Source of the DNA: Streptomyces mangrovisoli
GTDB taxonomy: Bacteria > Actinomycetota > Actinomycetes > Streptomycetales > Streptomycetaceae
NCBI RefSeq assembly: GCF_000974985.2
Contig: NZ_LAVA02000025.1
Location: forward strand, 1-53,537
DNA length: 53,537 nt
Direction: 5' to 3'
The translations under genes and the position numbers were made by a program. The notes beneath the pieces are model-generated. The model saw only the letters and a program-made list of their open reading frames with translations. It searched no databases and was not told the origin of the DNA. Shown here piece after piece: positions 43,007 to 50,421 of the stretch. Position 1 is the stretch's first letter; each line of letters begins with the position of its first letter.

Positions 43007-43688
43007 ACCCCCGCAGCGCCTCGACATTGCGCAGTGCCAGGGCCGTCGGGCCCTCGGGTCCGGTGGCCGACTCGTCGCCCGTCGCCCAGGACTCCACCGC
43101 CACGCGTACGGCGGCGCTCGCCACGGCCGCGGCGAAGCGCAGGCGCGGGGAGGCGGCGAGGCGCGGGGCAACGTTGTCGGGGCCGCCGCCGCTCCCCACC
43201 CGTTCCGCCAGCACGTCCGCCAGGATCCGCTCCGAGTCCTGGCAGACCTCCGCCCACACCTTGCGTGCGGCGGGGCTGTCCTCGGCCAGGCGGACCAGGG
43301 TGCGGACCCACTCCCAGGAGGCGGCCGAGACGCCGACGCCCGGGGTCAGGGTGTGCCGTACGGCGTACTCCAGGGCGTCCACCACGGACAGCTCGGGCGG
43401 TGCCGTGCGGACGGCGTCCGTCCAGCGCAGGGAGCCCGCCGCGTACAGCGGGGCGATGGCCTCTTCCTTGGTGGCGAAGTAGCGGTAGAAGGTGCGGGGG
43501 GCGATCCCGGCCCGCTGGGCGATGTCCTCCGCGCGGGTGGCGCGCAACCCCTGCTGCACGAAGAGCGCGGCCGCCGCGCGGGCGATCTCCATCCGGGTGG
43601 CTTCCTTGCGCCGTTCGGTCAGTGACCTGGACGAAGCGTGGGAGGGGGTCGAAGCGGAGGGTCTACGCGCGGGGGTGGGGCTACTCAC
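42978..43688 (-). CDS. TetR family transcriptional regulator
   Basis: 236-aa regulator with a 30-residue Ser/Thr/Arg leader, then a TetR HTH at about 33-80 (ARAAAALFVQQGLRATRAEDIAQRAGIAPRTFYRYF) and a helical effector domain. GTG 43688 is the visible start; an internal ATG (Met33) begins the HTH and is an alternative. A TGGCA-N5-TGCCA dyad 21 bp upstream is a likely operator. Tail-to-tail overlap with the WYL gene. Target unknown. Confidence 0.9.
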   Translation of the reverse strand: MSSPTPARRPSASTPSHASSRSLTERRKEATRMEIARAAAALFVQQGLRATRAEDIAQRAGIAPRTFYRYFATKEEAIAPLYAAGSLRWTDAVRTAPPELSVVDALEYAVRHTLTPGVGVSAASWEWVRTLVRLAEDSPAARKVWAEVCQDSERILADVLAERVGSGGGPDNVAPRLAASPRLRFAAAVASAAVRVAVESWATGDESATGPEGPTALALRNVEALRGFSWEKSAGE

Positions 43689-43708
43689 ATCGGCAGGCTA
43701 TGCCGCTG

Positions 43709-43723
43709 TGGCACAATCTGCCA
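43709..43723. promoter_or_regulatory. Putative TetR operator
   Basis: TGGCA-CAATC-TGCCA is a perfect 5-bp dyad 21 bp upstream of the tetR GTG, likely autoregulatory. Confidence 0.45.
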
Positions 43724-43881
43724 TTCGGCGGGCCACCCCGGGGTTCAGGTACGGGGTGCCCCGCCCCTCGGCGCGCCCGCACGAAAAGAGCCGGGCCCCG
43801 GCGCCTGGGGGGAGTGGCACCGAAGCCCGGCTCGGGGAAAGTCCCGGCGCCGGGGGGGAGTGCGACGGGACGTGGCTCAAT

Positions 43882-44068
43882 GGTTCAGCGATTCAGTGGT
43901 TCAGTGGTTCAGCGCGGTGCGGTGCGGTGCGACAGCGGTCGGGACCCGAACTCCCGGGCCTACGAAACCCCTTGGGTCCCGAACTCCCGGTGCCCGACTC
44001 ACGGACCCCGAACTCACGGGTCCCGAACTCCGGGGCCGCGAACTCCTGACCCTCGAACTCCTGGGCCC
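43882..44068. repeat. Cluster of three satellites with 8-, 5- and 15-bp periods
   Basis: GGTTCAGC-type octamers at 43882, 43890, 43898 and 43906; GCGGT pentamers at 43914, 43919 and 43924; and a 15-bp unit (CGAACTCACGGGTCC type) starting at 43947, 43980, 43995, 44009, 44024, 44039 and 44054. They fill much of the 494-bp gene-free stretch 43689-44182 downstream of hrdD. A GAGCCGGGC/GCCCGGCTC inverted pair near 43790-43832 may be a remote terminator. Confidence 0.85.
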
Positions 44069-44182
44069 CGCAAGGTTGTTCCCGGCGCTCCGGGGCTCGA
44101 AGCGGCGTTCCAACGCCATGTTTGCGCCGTCTTTCGCCACCCCGGGCACCGTCGTGAGCGCCTCTTGCGGATCCCGTCGCGA

Positions 44183-45181
44183 TCAGGCCGCCGCGTCGAA
44201 CCCGGTCTGCCGTGCGAGCTTCTTGAGCTCCAGCAGCGCGTGCTTCTCGATCTGGCGGATGCGCTCCCGGGTCAGCCCGTGCTCCTTGCCGACCTCGGTC
44301 AGGGTGCGCTCGCGGCCGTCCTCGATGCCGTAGCGCATCTTGATGATGGAGGCCGTGCGCTGGTCCAAGCGGCCGATCAGGTCGTCGAGTTCCTCGCTGC
44401 GCAGCAGCGTGAGCACCGACTGCTCCGGGGAGACCGCGGAGGTGTCCTCCAGGAGGTCCCCGAACTGCGTATCGCCGTCGTCGTCCACCGACATGTTGAG
44501 CGAGACCGGGTCACGGGCCCAGTCCAGCACGTCGATGACGCGCTCCGGGGTCGAACCGAGCTCGGCCGCGATCTCGGCGGGCTCCGGCTCGCGGCCGTTC
44601 TCGCGGTTGAACTCCCGCTGTACGCGCCGGATCCGGCCCAGCTCCTCCACCAGGTGGACGGGCAGGCGGATGGTGCGCGACTGGTCGGCTATCGACCGCG
44701 TGATGGCCTGACGGATCCACCAGGTCGCGTACGTCGAGAACTTGAAGCCCTTGCGGTAGTCGAACTTCTCGACCGCGCGCACCAGGCCGGCGTTGCCCTC
44801 CTGGACGAGGTCGAGGAGCGGCAGACCGCTGCGCGGGTAGCGCCGGGCCACGGCGACCACGAGACGGAGGTTGGACCGGATGAAGACGTCCTTGGCCCGC
44901 TCGCCCTCGGCGTACAGAGCCTCGAGTTCCTCGCGGGTGGCGTCCGACGCGGACTCCTCCTCGCCGTCGAGGACCTGCCGCGCGAACACACCCGCCTCGA
45001 TGGTCTGGGACAGCTCGACTTCCTTGGCGGCATCGAGCAGCGGTGTGCGCGCGATCTCGTCGAGATACATGCCGACCAGGTCGCGATCGGCGATCTCGCC
45101 GCCATGGGCGCGAACACTGCTTGCCGCGCCGGAGGTCTCGCCGGTGGCGGACTTACGACGGGCGACGGCACGGGTTGCCAT
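44183..45181 (-). CDS. hrdD: RNA polymerase sigma factor HrdD
   Basis: 332-aa group 2 (principal-like, non-essential) sigma factor. Region 1.2 (DLVGMYLDEIARTPLL), 2.1-2.4 (NLRLVVAVARRYPRSGLPLLD, then GFKFSTYATWWIRQAITR), region 3 and region 4.2 (TLTEVGKEHGLTRERIRQIE) are complete; the long non-conserved region 1.1 of HrdB is absent. N-terminus MATRAVARRKSATGE and length match S. coelicolor HrdD as I recall it. The upstream SigR-type promoter links it to thiol-oxidative stress. ATG 45181. Confidence 0.95.
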   Translation of the reverse strand: MATRAVARRKSATGETSGAASSVRAHGGEIADRDLVGMYLDEIARTPLLDAAKEVELSQTIEAGVFARQVLDGEEESASDATREELEALYAEGERAKDVFIRSNLRLVVAVARRYPRSGLPLLDLVQEGNAGLVRAVEKFDYRKGFKFSTYATWWIRQAITRSIADQSRTIRLPVHLVEELGRIRRVQREFNRENGREPEPAEIAAELGSTPERVIDVLDWARDPVSLNMSVDDDGDTQFGDLLEDTSAVSPEQSVLTLLRSEELDDLIGRLDQRTASIIKMRYGIEDGRERTLTEVGKEHGLTRERIRQIEKHALLELKKLARQTGFDAAA

Positions 45182-45301
45182 GCGTGCTCCCTTGCGATGG
45201 TGGCTGGCGGGTGGTCCTTGGACGCTCGGCTACTGCGGCGAGCCCGACCGGACCTGTCCAGGTCCTCGGACTCTCCTCGAGTGCCCGCGTTCAATGGGAA
45301 C

Positions 45302-45328
45302 AACGACTGGAATCAGGACAGAATTCCC
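45302..45328 (-). promoter_or_regulatory. SigR-type promoter of hrdD
   Basis: On the minus strand GGGAAT (45328-45323) and GTT (45304-45302) are separated by exactly 18 bp, a full SigR consensus. Expected start near 45295, leader about 115 nt. hrdD is a known SigR target in S. coelicolor. Confidence 0.88.
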
Positions 45329-45388
45329 AACCCGCCCTCCGATTTTTCTGATCTTGCAGTACCCTGTCCGGCCACAGAGGGAGACACG

Positions 45389-45907
45389 ATGCCGCCAGAG
45401 CGTGCAGAGGTGCAGGTCAGGCCGGGAGCCGAGACCGATCTCGACGCCCTCACCGAGATCTACAACCACTACGTGCGTGAGACGCCCATCACATTCGACA
45501 CCGTCCCTTTCACCCCGGAAGAACGCCGCCCTTGGCTGCTCTCCCACCCTGAAGACGGCCTGTACCGCCTGAAGGTTGCCGTGGCCACGGACTCACAGCG
45601 GATTCTCGGATACGCCACTTCCTCGGCTTACCGGGCGAAGCCCGCCTATGCCACGTCCGTGGAGACGACCGTGTACGTCGCCCCGGACGCCGGCCGCCGG
45701 GGCATCGGCACCCTGCTGTACGCGTCGCTGTTCGAGGCCCTGGCGGACGAGGACCTGCACCGGGCGTACGCGGGCATCGCGCAGCCCAACGAAGCGTCCG
45801 CGCGGCTGCACGAACGCTTCGGGTTCCGCTACGTCGGCACCTACCGGGAGGTGGGGCGGAAGTTCGGCCGCTACTGGGACGTGGCCTGGTACGAGAAGGA
45901 CCTCTGA
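45389..45907 (+). CDS. PAT/Bar-like GNAT acetyltransferase
   Basis: 172-aa acetyltransferase resembling phosphinothricin/methionine-sulfoximine N-acetyltransferases. Signatures: IYNHYVRETPITFDTVPFTPEER, YATSVETTVYVAPDAGRRGIGTLLY (acetyl-CoA motif RRGIG) and the C-terminal GRYWDVAWYEKDL. It would acetylate glutamine-analogue toxins or related amino acids. ATG 45389 follows AGAGGGAG. Divergent from hrdD. The last nine codons are copied degenerately downstream of the stop. Confidence 0.93.
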   Translation: MPPERAEVQVRPGAETDLDALTEIYNHYVRETPITFDTVPFTPEERRPWLLSHPEDGLYRLKVAVATDSQRILGYATSSAYRAKPAYATSVETTVYVAPDAGRRGIGTLLYASLFEALADEDLHRAYAGIAQPNEASARLHERFGFRYVGTYREVGRKFGRYWDVAWYEKDL

Positions 45908-45949
45908 CCGGGCACCGGTGCGCGGCCTGGCACGAGAAGGCCTCCGACC
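45881..45949 (+). repeat. Duplicated 3' end of the PAT-like gene
   Basis: 45881-45909 (last codons, stop and two bases) and 45922-45949 match at 25 of 28 aligned positions with one 1-nt gap; all three substitutions are T to C. Shared cores are GGCCTGG and ACGAGAAGG. Offset 41 bp. Confidence 0.75.
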
Positions 45950-45982
45950 CGCGCCCCGCTCACCCCAGCGTCGGCGCCGGCC

Positions 45983-46774
45983 TCAGCCGAACTGCACCGA
46001 CCGCTTGGCCATCCCCAGCCAGAACCCGTCGATCACCGACCGCTGGGCGTCCAGTTCGCCGCCGGCCTCCGCCGCGCCCATCGTGACGAAGAGCGGGGCG
46101 AAGTGCTCGGTGCGCGGGTGGGCGTAGCGCCCCGCCGGCGCCTTGTCGAGGAAGTCGAGGAGGCCGTCCCAGTCCCGCGCCTCCAGCGCCTGCCGCCCCC
46201 AGTCGTCGAACTCGGAGGACCAGCTGGGCACGCCGGCGCCGGTGTGGCGCAGGGCGGCCAGGTTGTGGGTGAAGAAGCCGGAGCCGACGATCAGCACCCC
46301 CTCGTCGCGCAGCGGGGCCAGTTTACGGCCGATGTCCATCAGCCGTACCGGGTCGAGGGTCGGCATCGAGATCTGGAGGACCGGGATGTCGGCGGCGGGG
46401 AACATCTCGACGAGCGGCACGTAGGCGCCGTGGTCGAGGCCGCGGTCCGGGATGTCCTGCACGGGCGTGCCGGGCGCGCGCAGCAGCTTGCGGACGGACT
46501 CGGCGAGCGCGGGCGCGCCGGGGGCGTCGTACGTCACCCGGTAGTAGTGCTCGGGGAAGCCCCAGAAGTCGTAGACGAGCGGAACGGGCCGGACCGCGCC
46601 GACGGCGAGCGGCGCCTCCTCCCAGTGGGCGGAGACCATCAGGATCGCGGTGGGGCGGGGCAGGTCGGCGGACCAGGCGGCGAGCTGGCCGGGCCAGACG
46701 GGGTCGTCGGCGAGCGGCGGCGCGCCGTGGCTGAGGTAGAGGGCGGGCATGCGCTCGCTGGTGGTGGCGGACAT
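45983..46774 (-). CDS. LigB/4,5-DOPA-dioxygenase-type extradiol dioxygenase
   Basis: 263-aa class III extradiol ring-cleavage dioxygenase of the YgiD/DODA family. Likely metal ligands and acid/base residues: His16 (SHGAPP), His50 (SAHW), His115 (LDHGAY), and His in RTEHFAPL; the GSGFFTHNL block is typical. It would oxidise catecholic or quinone-related compounds. ATG 46774. The divergent MarR gene probably regulates it. Confidence 0.93.
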   Translation of the reverse strand: MSATTSERMPALYLSHGAPPLADDPVWPGQLAAWSADLPRPTAILMVSAHWEEAPLAVGAVRPVPLVYDFWGFPEHYYRVTYDAPGAPALAESVRKLLRAPGTPVQDIPDRGLDHGAYVPLVEMFPAADIPVLQISMPTLDPVRLMDIGRKLAPLRDEGVLIVGSGFFTHNLAALRHTGAGVPSWSSEFDDWGRQALEARDWDGLLDFLDKAPAGRYAHPRTEHFAPLFVTMGAAEAGGELDAQRSVIDGFWLGMAKRSVQFG

Positions 46775-46844
46775 GACGGCGGCTCCCTCTGCGGGTCCCG
46801 GGGCCCGGACCTCGCGTCATCGCTTCAGCTCTCGATCGGCGGCT

Positions 46845-46928
46845 CTCGGCCTACGACCCTCGATCTGCCGGTCTCGGCGTACGACCCTCGGTCTGCGGCC
46901 CTCGGCCGGCGACCCGCGGCCCTGACCC
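46845..46928. repeat. 28-bp degenerate tandem repeats in the dioxygenase/marR spacer
   Basis: Units begin CTCGGCCTACGACCC at 46845 and recur at 46873 and 46901 (28-bp period), decaying into shorter GACCCGCGGCC repeats. Confidence 0.75.
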
Positions 46929-46977
46929 TGCAGCTCGCGACCCGCGGCCCTCGGTCCCGGACCTTCGACCTGATTGC

Positions 46978-47034
46978 TTTAACTCTCAAGCTTTACTTTC
47001 CCTCACCCTACGCGTGACTTGTTCAACTTTCAAG
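46978..47034. promoter_or_regulatory. Paired 13-bp direct repeat before marR
   Basis: TTTAACTCTCAAG (46978-46990) and TTCAACTTTCAAG (47022-47034) match at 11 of 13. The second abuts the GGAGG ribosome site, suiting MarR autorepression. Confidence 0.5.
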
Positions 47035-47049
47035 GAGGTGCCTCGTACA

Positions 47050-47565
47050 GTGGATCCCATGAACACGGCACCCGACACGGCCGCGCAGCGCTGGCTCTCC
47101 CCCGACGAGCAGCGCGTCTGGCGCTCGTACCTCCACGCCACCACCCTCCTCGAGGACCATCTGGACCGCCAGCTCCAGCGTGACGCGGGTATGCCGCACA
47201 TCTACTACGGCCTGCTGGTGCAGCTCGCCGAGGCGCCGCAGGAACGGCTGCGGATGACCGAGCTGGCGATGAACGCGAAGATCACCCGCTCCCGTCTCTC
47301 GCACGCGATCGCGCGCCTGGAGGGCAGCGGTTGGGTGCGCCGCGAGAACTGCCCCTCCGACAAGCGGGGCCAGTTCGCGGTCCTGACCGAGCAGGGCCGC
47401 GAGGTGCTGGCGCGCACGGCACCGGGCCATGTGACCGCCGTACGGCAGGCGCTGTTCGAGCGGCTCACCCCCGAACAGCAGCAGGCCCTCGGCGAGATCA
47501 TGCAGATCGTCGCCGAGGGCCTGCAGCCCAGCGAAGCGGGTGCGGACCTGCCCTGGCTGCGCTGA
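47050..47565 (+). CDS. MarR family transcriptional regulator
   Basis: 171-aa winged-helix regulator. DNA-binding part RLRMTELAMNAKITRSRLSHAIARLEGSGWVRRENCPSDKRG with the DKRG wing is typical. One Cys lies in the wing (ENCPSDKRG), so redox sensing is possible. Start choice: GTG 47050 is 11 bp after AAGGAGG, ATG 47059 is 20 bp after, so GTG is preferred though spacing is long. Divergent from the LigB dioxygenase. The final codons (47542-47553) form a 12-bp perfect inverted repeat with 47577-47588. Confidence 0.92.
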   Translation: MDPMNTAPDTAAQRWLSPDEQRVWRSYLHATTLLEDHLDRQLQRDAGMPHIYYGLLVQLAEAPQERLRMTELAMNAKITRSRLSHAIARLEGSGWVRRENCPSDKRGQFAVLTEQGREVLARTAPGHVTAVRQALFERLTPEQQQALGEIMQIVAEGLQPSEAGADLPWLR

Positions 47566-47588
47566 GCGCGCGACCGGGGCAGGTCCGC
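47542..47588 (+). repeat. Inverted repeat spanning the marR stop
   Basis: GCGGACCTGCCC (47542-47553, coding) and GGGCAGGTCCGC (47577-47588) are perfectly complementary 12-mers flanking the stop; could fold the mRNA end. Confidence 0.65.
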
Positions 47589-47627
47589 GGGATCGTCCGG
47601 GGTCCAGGGCCCCGGTGGCGATCCGGT

Positions 47628-47664
47628 CCGTACGGGAGGAGCGTCCCCTTCCCCTCCCGTACGG
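47628..47664. terminator. Bidirectional terminator between marR and the exporter
   Basis: CCGTACGGGAGG (47628-47639) pairs with CCTCCCGTACGG (47653-47664), 13-nt loop. Confidence 0.75.
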
Positions 47665-47725
47665 GGCGCGCGGGTCCACGGGTCGCCCACCCGCGCGCGG
47701 TGTTCCGAAGTGGGGTCCGCGACCG

Positions 47726-49282
47726 TCAGTGCGCGATCACCGGGACGGCCACCGCGTCCTCGGCGTCGTCCGCGCCCGTGCCGGAGCCGGTGACGGTGGT
47801 GCTGCCCGGCGTACCGGCGTTGACGAGGGTCACGACGATCACCGCGGCGAGCACCAGCATGCCGACGGCGAACCAGATGGCGTTGGTGTAGCCGTGCACC
47901 GCGCCTTCCATCTGGACCAGCTGCGCCTGCGACTTGGAGGTCGCACCCGCGATGTGGTCCTTGATGTACGCCGTCGTCGCCGAGGCGGCGATGGTGTTCA
48001 GCAGGGCGGTGCCGATCGCGCCGCCGACCTGCTGCGAGGTGTTGACCATCGCGGAGGCGACGCCCGCGTCCCGGGGCTCGACGCCCAGGGTGGCCAGCGA
48101 CATGGCCGGCATGAACGCCGTACCCATGCCGAGACCGAGCAGCAGCATCGCCGGCAGGATCGTCGAGGCGTACGACGAACCGATCTCCAGCTGCGTCATC
48201 AGCAGCATGCCGACCGCGGCGACCAGGAAGCCGGGGCCCATCAGCAGCCGGGCCGGAACCCGGGTCATCAGGCGGGCACCGATCTGGGTGGAGCCGACCA
48301 TCATGCCCGCGATCATGGGCAGGAAGGCGAAGCCGGTCTTGATCGGCGAGAAGCCCTGGATGACCTGGAGGTAGTAGGTCAGGAACAGGAAGGTGCCGAA
48401 CATCGCGATGATGGCGATGCCGAGCGAGAGGTAGATGCCGCCGCGGTTGCGGTCGGTGACCACGCGCAGGGGCAGCAGCGGGGCCTTGACCTTGGCCTCG
48501 GTGACGACGAAGGCGATCAGCAGCACGGCCGCCGCAACGAACAGCGAGACGGTCGTGACGTCGCCCCAGCCGTCGGACTCGGCGCGGGTGAAGCCGTAGA
48601 CGAGCGAGACCAGGCCGAGGGTGGAGAGCAGGACGCCCGGGATGTCGAGCGGGTTGCGGTTGCGGCCGCCCTCCGGCTCACGGATGACGAAGTACGCGCC
48701 GAGCGCGGCGATCACGGCGAACGGGATGTTCACGAAGAACGTCCAGCGCCAGTCGAGGTACTCGGTCAGCACGCCGCCGAGGATGAAGCCGACGGCGCCG
48801 CCGCCACCGGCGATCGCGCCGTAGATGCCGAACGCCTTGGCGCGCTCCTTGGCGTCCGTGAACATCACGGCGAGCAGGGAGAGCGCGGCGGGCGCGAGCA
48901 GGGCGCCGAAGACGCCCTGGAGGGCGCGGGCGCCGAACATCATCGCGCCGGACTGGGCGGCGCCGCCGAGCGCGGAGGCCGCGGCGAAGCCGATCAGGCC
49001 GATGACGAAGGCGCGCTTGCGGCCCCACAGGTCGGCGATGCGGCCGCCGAAGAGCAGGAGTCCGCCGAAGGCGAGGGCGTAGGCCGTGACGACCCACTGC
49101 CGGTTGCCGTCGGAGATGCCCAGGTCCTGCTGGGCGGAGGGCAGCGCGATGTTCACGATGGTGGCGTCGAGGACGACCATCAGCTGGGCGAGCGCGATGA
49201 AGACGAGCGCCTTCCAGCGATTGGCGTCGCCGGCCGGTGCGGCCGGTGCGGCGCCTGGAGCCTTTGCGGCTGTTTCAGACAT
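47726..49282 (-). CDS. DHA2-family MFS drug exporter
   Basis: 518-aa exporter with about 14 membrane helices. DATIVNIALPSAQ in helix 1, GGRIADLWGRKR in loop 2-3 and the antiporter motif C region (GFILGGVLTEYLDWRWTFFVNIP) mark an EmrB/QacA-type efflux pump. ATG 49282 (MSETAAK) is chosen; an in-frame GTG at 49294 is possible. It follows a TetR gene on the same strand after 188 bp, so the two are probably one regulatory unit. Confidence 0.93.
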   Translation of the reverse strand: MSETAAKAPGAAPAAPAGDANRWKALVFIALAQLMVVLDATIVNIALPSAQQDLGISDGNRQWVVTAYALAFGGLLLFGGRIADLWGRKRAFVIGLIGFAAASALGGAAQSGAMMFGARALQGVFGALLAPAALSLLAVMFTDAKERAKAFGIYGAIAGGGGAVGFILGGVLTEYLDWRWTFFVNIPFAVIAALGAYFVIREPEGGRNRNPLDIPGVLLSTLGLVSLVYGFTRAESDGWGDVTTVSLFVAAAVLLIAFVVTEAKVKAPLLPLRVVTDRNRGGIYLSLGIAIIAMFGTFLFLTYYLQVIQGFSPIKTGFAFLPMIAGMMVGSTQIGARLMTRVPARLLMGPGFLVAAVGMLLMTQLEIGSSYASTILPAMLLLGLGMGTAFMPAMSLATLGVEPRDAGVASAMVNTSQQVGGAIGTALLNTIAASATTAYIKDHIAGATSKSQAQLVQMEGAVHGYTNAIWFAVGMLVLAAVIVVTLVNAGTPGSTTVTGSGTGADDAEDAVAVPVIAH

Positions 49283-49470
49283 GGGGATACCCACTTCGGG
49301 ACTTCGTGACGGAAAAAAGGTGACGGAAAGGAGACGACGCGCCGTCGTCGGCGGTCGCTTCCTCTGTGTGCGTGTCGGGGACTGGTCGGTTCGCTACGAG
49401 TCTTGGTCTCTACGACCCCTTCGGGCCCGCGGACTCATCGCCGGGGCCGGCGCCTTTGCGGCGGTCGGGG

Positions 49471-50115
49471 TCAGGCCTGGCGTAGATCCTCCATGGTCAC
49501 AGCCGTACCCGGCAGGGTGGAGCGGGCCGGGGCCCGCAGTCCGTCCAGGAACAGCTGAAGGTGTCGGTGGACGAAGCGGTCGATGCTGAGGCAGTCGGCC
49601 CCGGCCGGGGGCCGGCTGAGCTGGGCCACGACGACCATGAGGTCGCCGACTCCCACGTCGCCGCGGAGCTGACCGGCCGCCTTCGCCCGGTCCATGACCT
49701 CCGCGACGAGCTCCTCGACGCGTCGACGCGATGCTTCGAGATCGGGGTGGTGCTGGTCGAAGGTGCTGGAGATCATCGGGCACAGAGCGCTGATCCGCTC
49801 GTCGGCCGCGGTGTGCACGAAGCGCTCCAGGGCGGCGAAGGCGTCTCCGGTCTCCGCGAGGGCCTGTTCGGCCGCCTCCGCCGTACGGTCCATGACCGAG
49901 CAGACGACCTCGCGGACGAGGGCGTCACGGTCGGGGAAGTTGCGGTACACCGTGGCGTTGCCGACGCCGGCCCGGCGGGCGATCTCGTCGAGCGGCACCT
50001 CGGGGCCGTACTCGACGAACATCTCGCGGGCGGCGATGACGATCCGCTCGCGGTTGCGCAGGGCGTCGGCGCGCGGCCGGGTCGCCTTGCGCGGTGCGAG
50101 GGGCGCGGTCTGCAC
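49471..50115 (-). CDS. TetR family repressor of the exporter
   Basis: 214-aa TetR regulator with HTH at about 22-68 (VPLDEIARRAGVGNATVYRNFPDRDALVREV) and a helical ligand domain. GTG 50115. It lies upstream of and co-directional with the DHA2 exporter. A large 63-bp inverted repeat at 50198-50260 sits 83-145 bp upstream and holds two operator-like dyads, consistent with cooperative autoregulation. Confidence 0.92.
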   Translation of the reverse strand: MQTAPLAPRKATRPRADALRNRERIVIAAREMFVEYGPEVPLDEIARRAGVGNATVYRNFPDRDALVREVVCSVMDRTAEAAEQALAETGDAFAALERFVHTAADERISALCPMISSTFDQHHPDLEASRRRVEELVAEVMDRAKAAGQLRGDVGVGDLMVVVAQLSRPPAGADCLSIDRFVHRHLQLFLDGLRAPARSTLPGTAVTMEDLRQA

Positions 50116-50197
50116 GGTGTGCTCCTTCGTCGGTGTCTCTGTTCGCTGTGTCGCTGGTTGTCCCTGTCCCCCGATGTGATCGGGGTCCCCCGAAGCG

Positions 50198-50260
50198 ATC
50201 CGGGGATCGTTTCCCCGTTTCGCGCGGACACAGGTCTAAACGGGGAAAGGATCCCCGGAT
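50198..50260. promoter_or_regulatory. 63-bp double operator upstream of tetR
   Basis: Two 23-bp arms (50198-50220 and 50238-50260) are inverted copies, 22 of 23 complementary. Each arm contains its own dyad: GGGGA-TCGTT-TCCCC and GGGGA-AAGGA-TCCCC. Likely two TetR dimer sites. Confidence 0.65.
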
Positions 50261-50285
50261 ATTTCCCTCCTTCGCGAAGTTCTCA

Positions 50286-50301
50286 TGTGACCTGAGTCAC
50301 A
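50286..50301. promoter_or_regulatory. Crp-type site TGTGA-N6-TCACA
   Basis: TGTGACCTGAGTCACA is a perfect 16-bp dyad matching the Crp/Fnr consensus, 121 bp upstream of the M6 protease gene and 171 bp from tetR. Confidence 0.5.
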
Positions 50302-50421
50302 CTGCTACGCGCGGGAAACCCACGATCGGTCCTCCCAGCGCGCGCCCCCCTCCCCCTCGACACAGGGTGATCGAAAGGGAGCAGCCGGTGACCAGGGGCT
50401 GCCGGGAGCGAAGGGCCCCGC

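Noticed and set aside
45295..45325. Second SigR promoter facing the PAT-like gene
   Set aside because: GGGAAC is present on the plus strand but no GTT follows at 18-19 bp.
43034..45907. 957-codon plus-strand ORF
   Set aside because: Antisense to tetR and hrdD with Arg/Pro-rich composition; only the PAT-like GNAT from 45389 is real.
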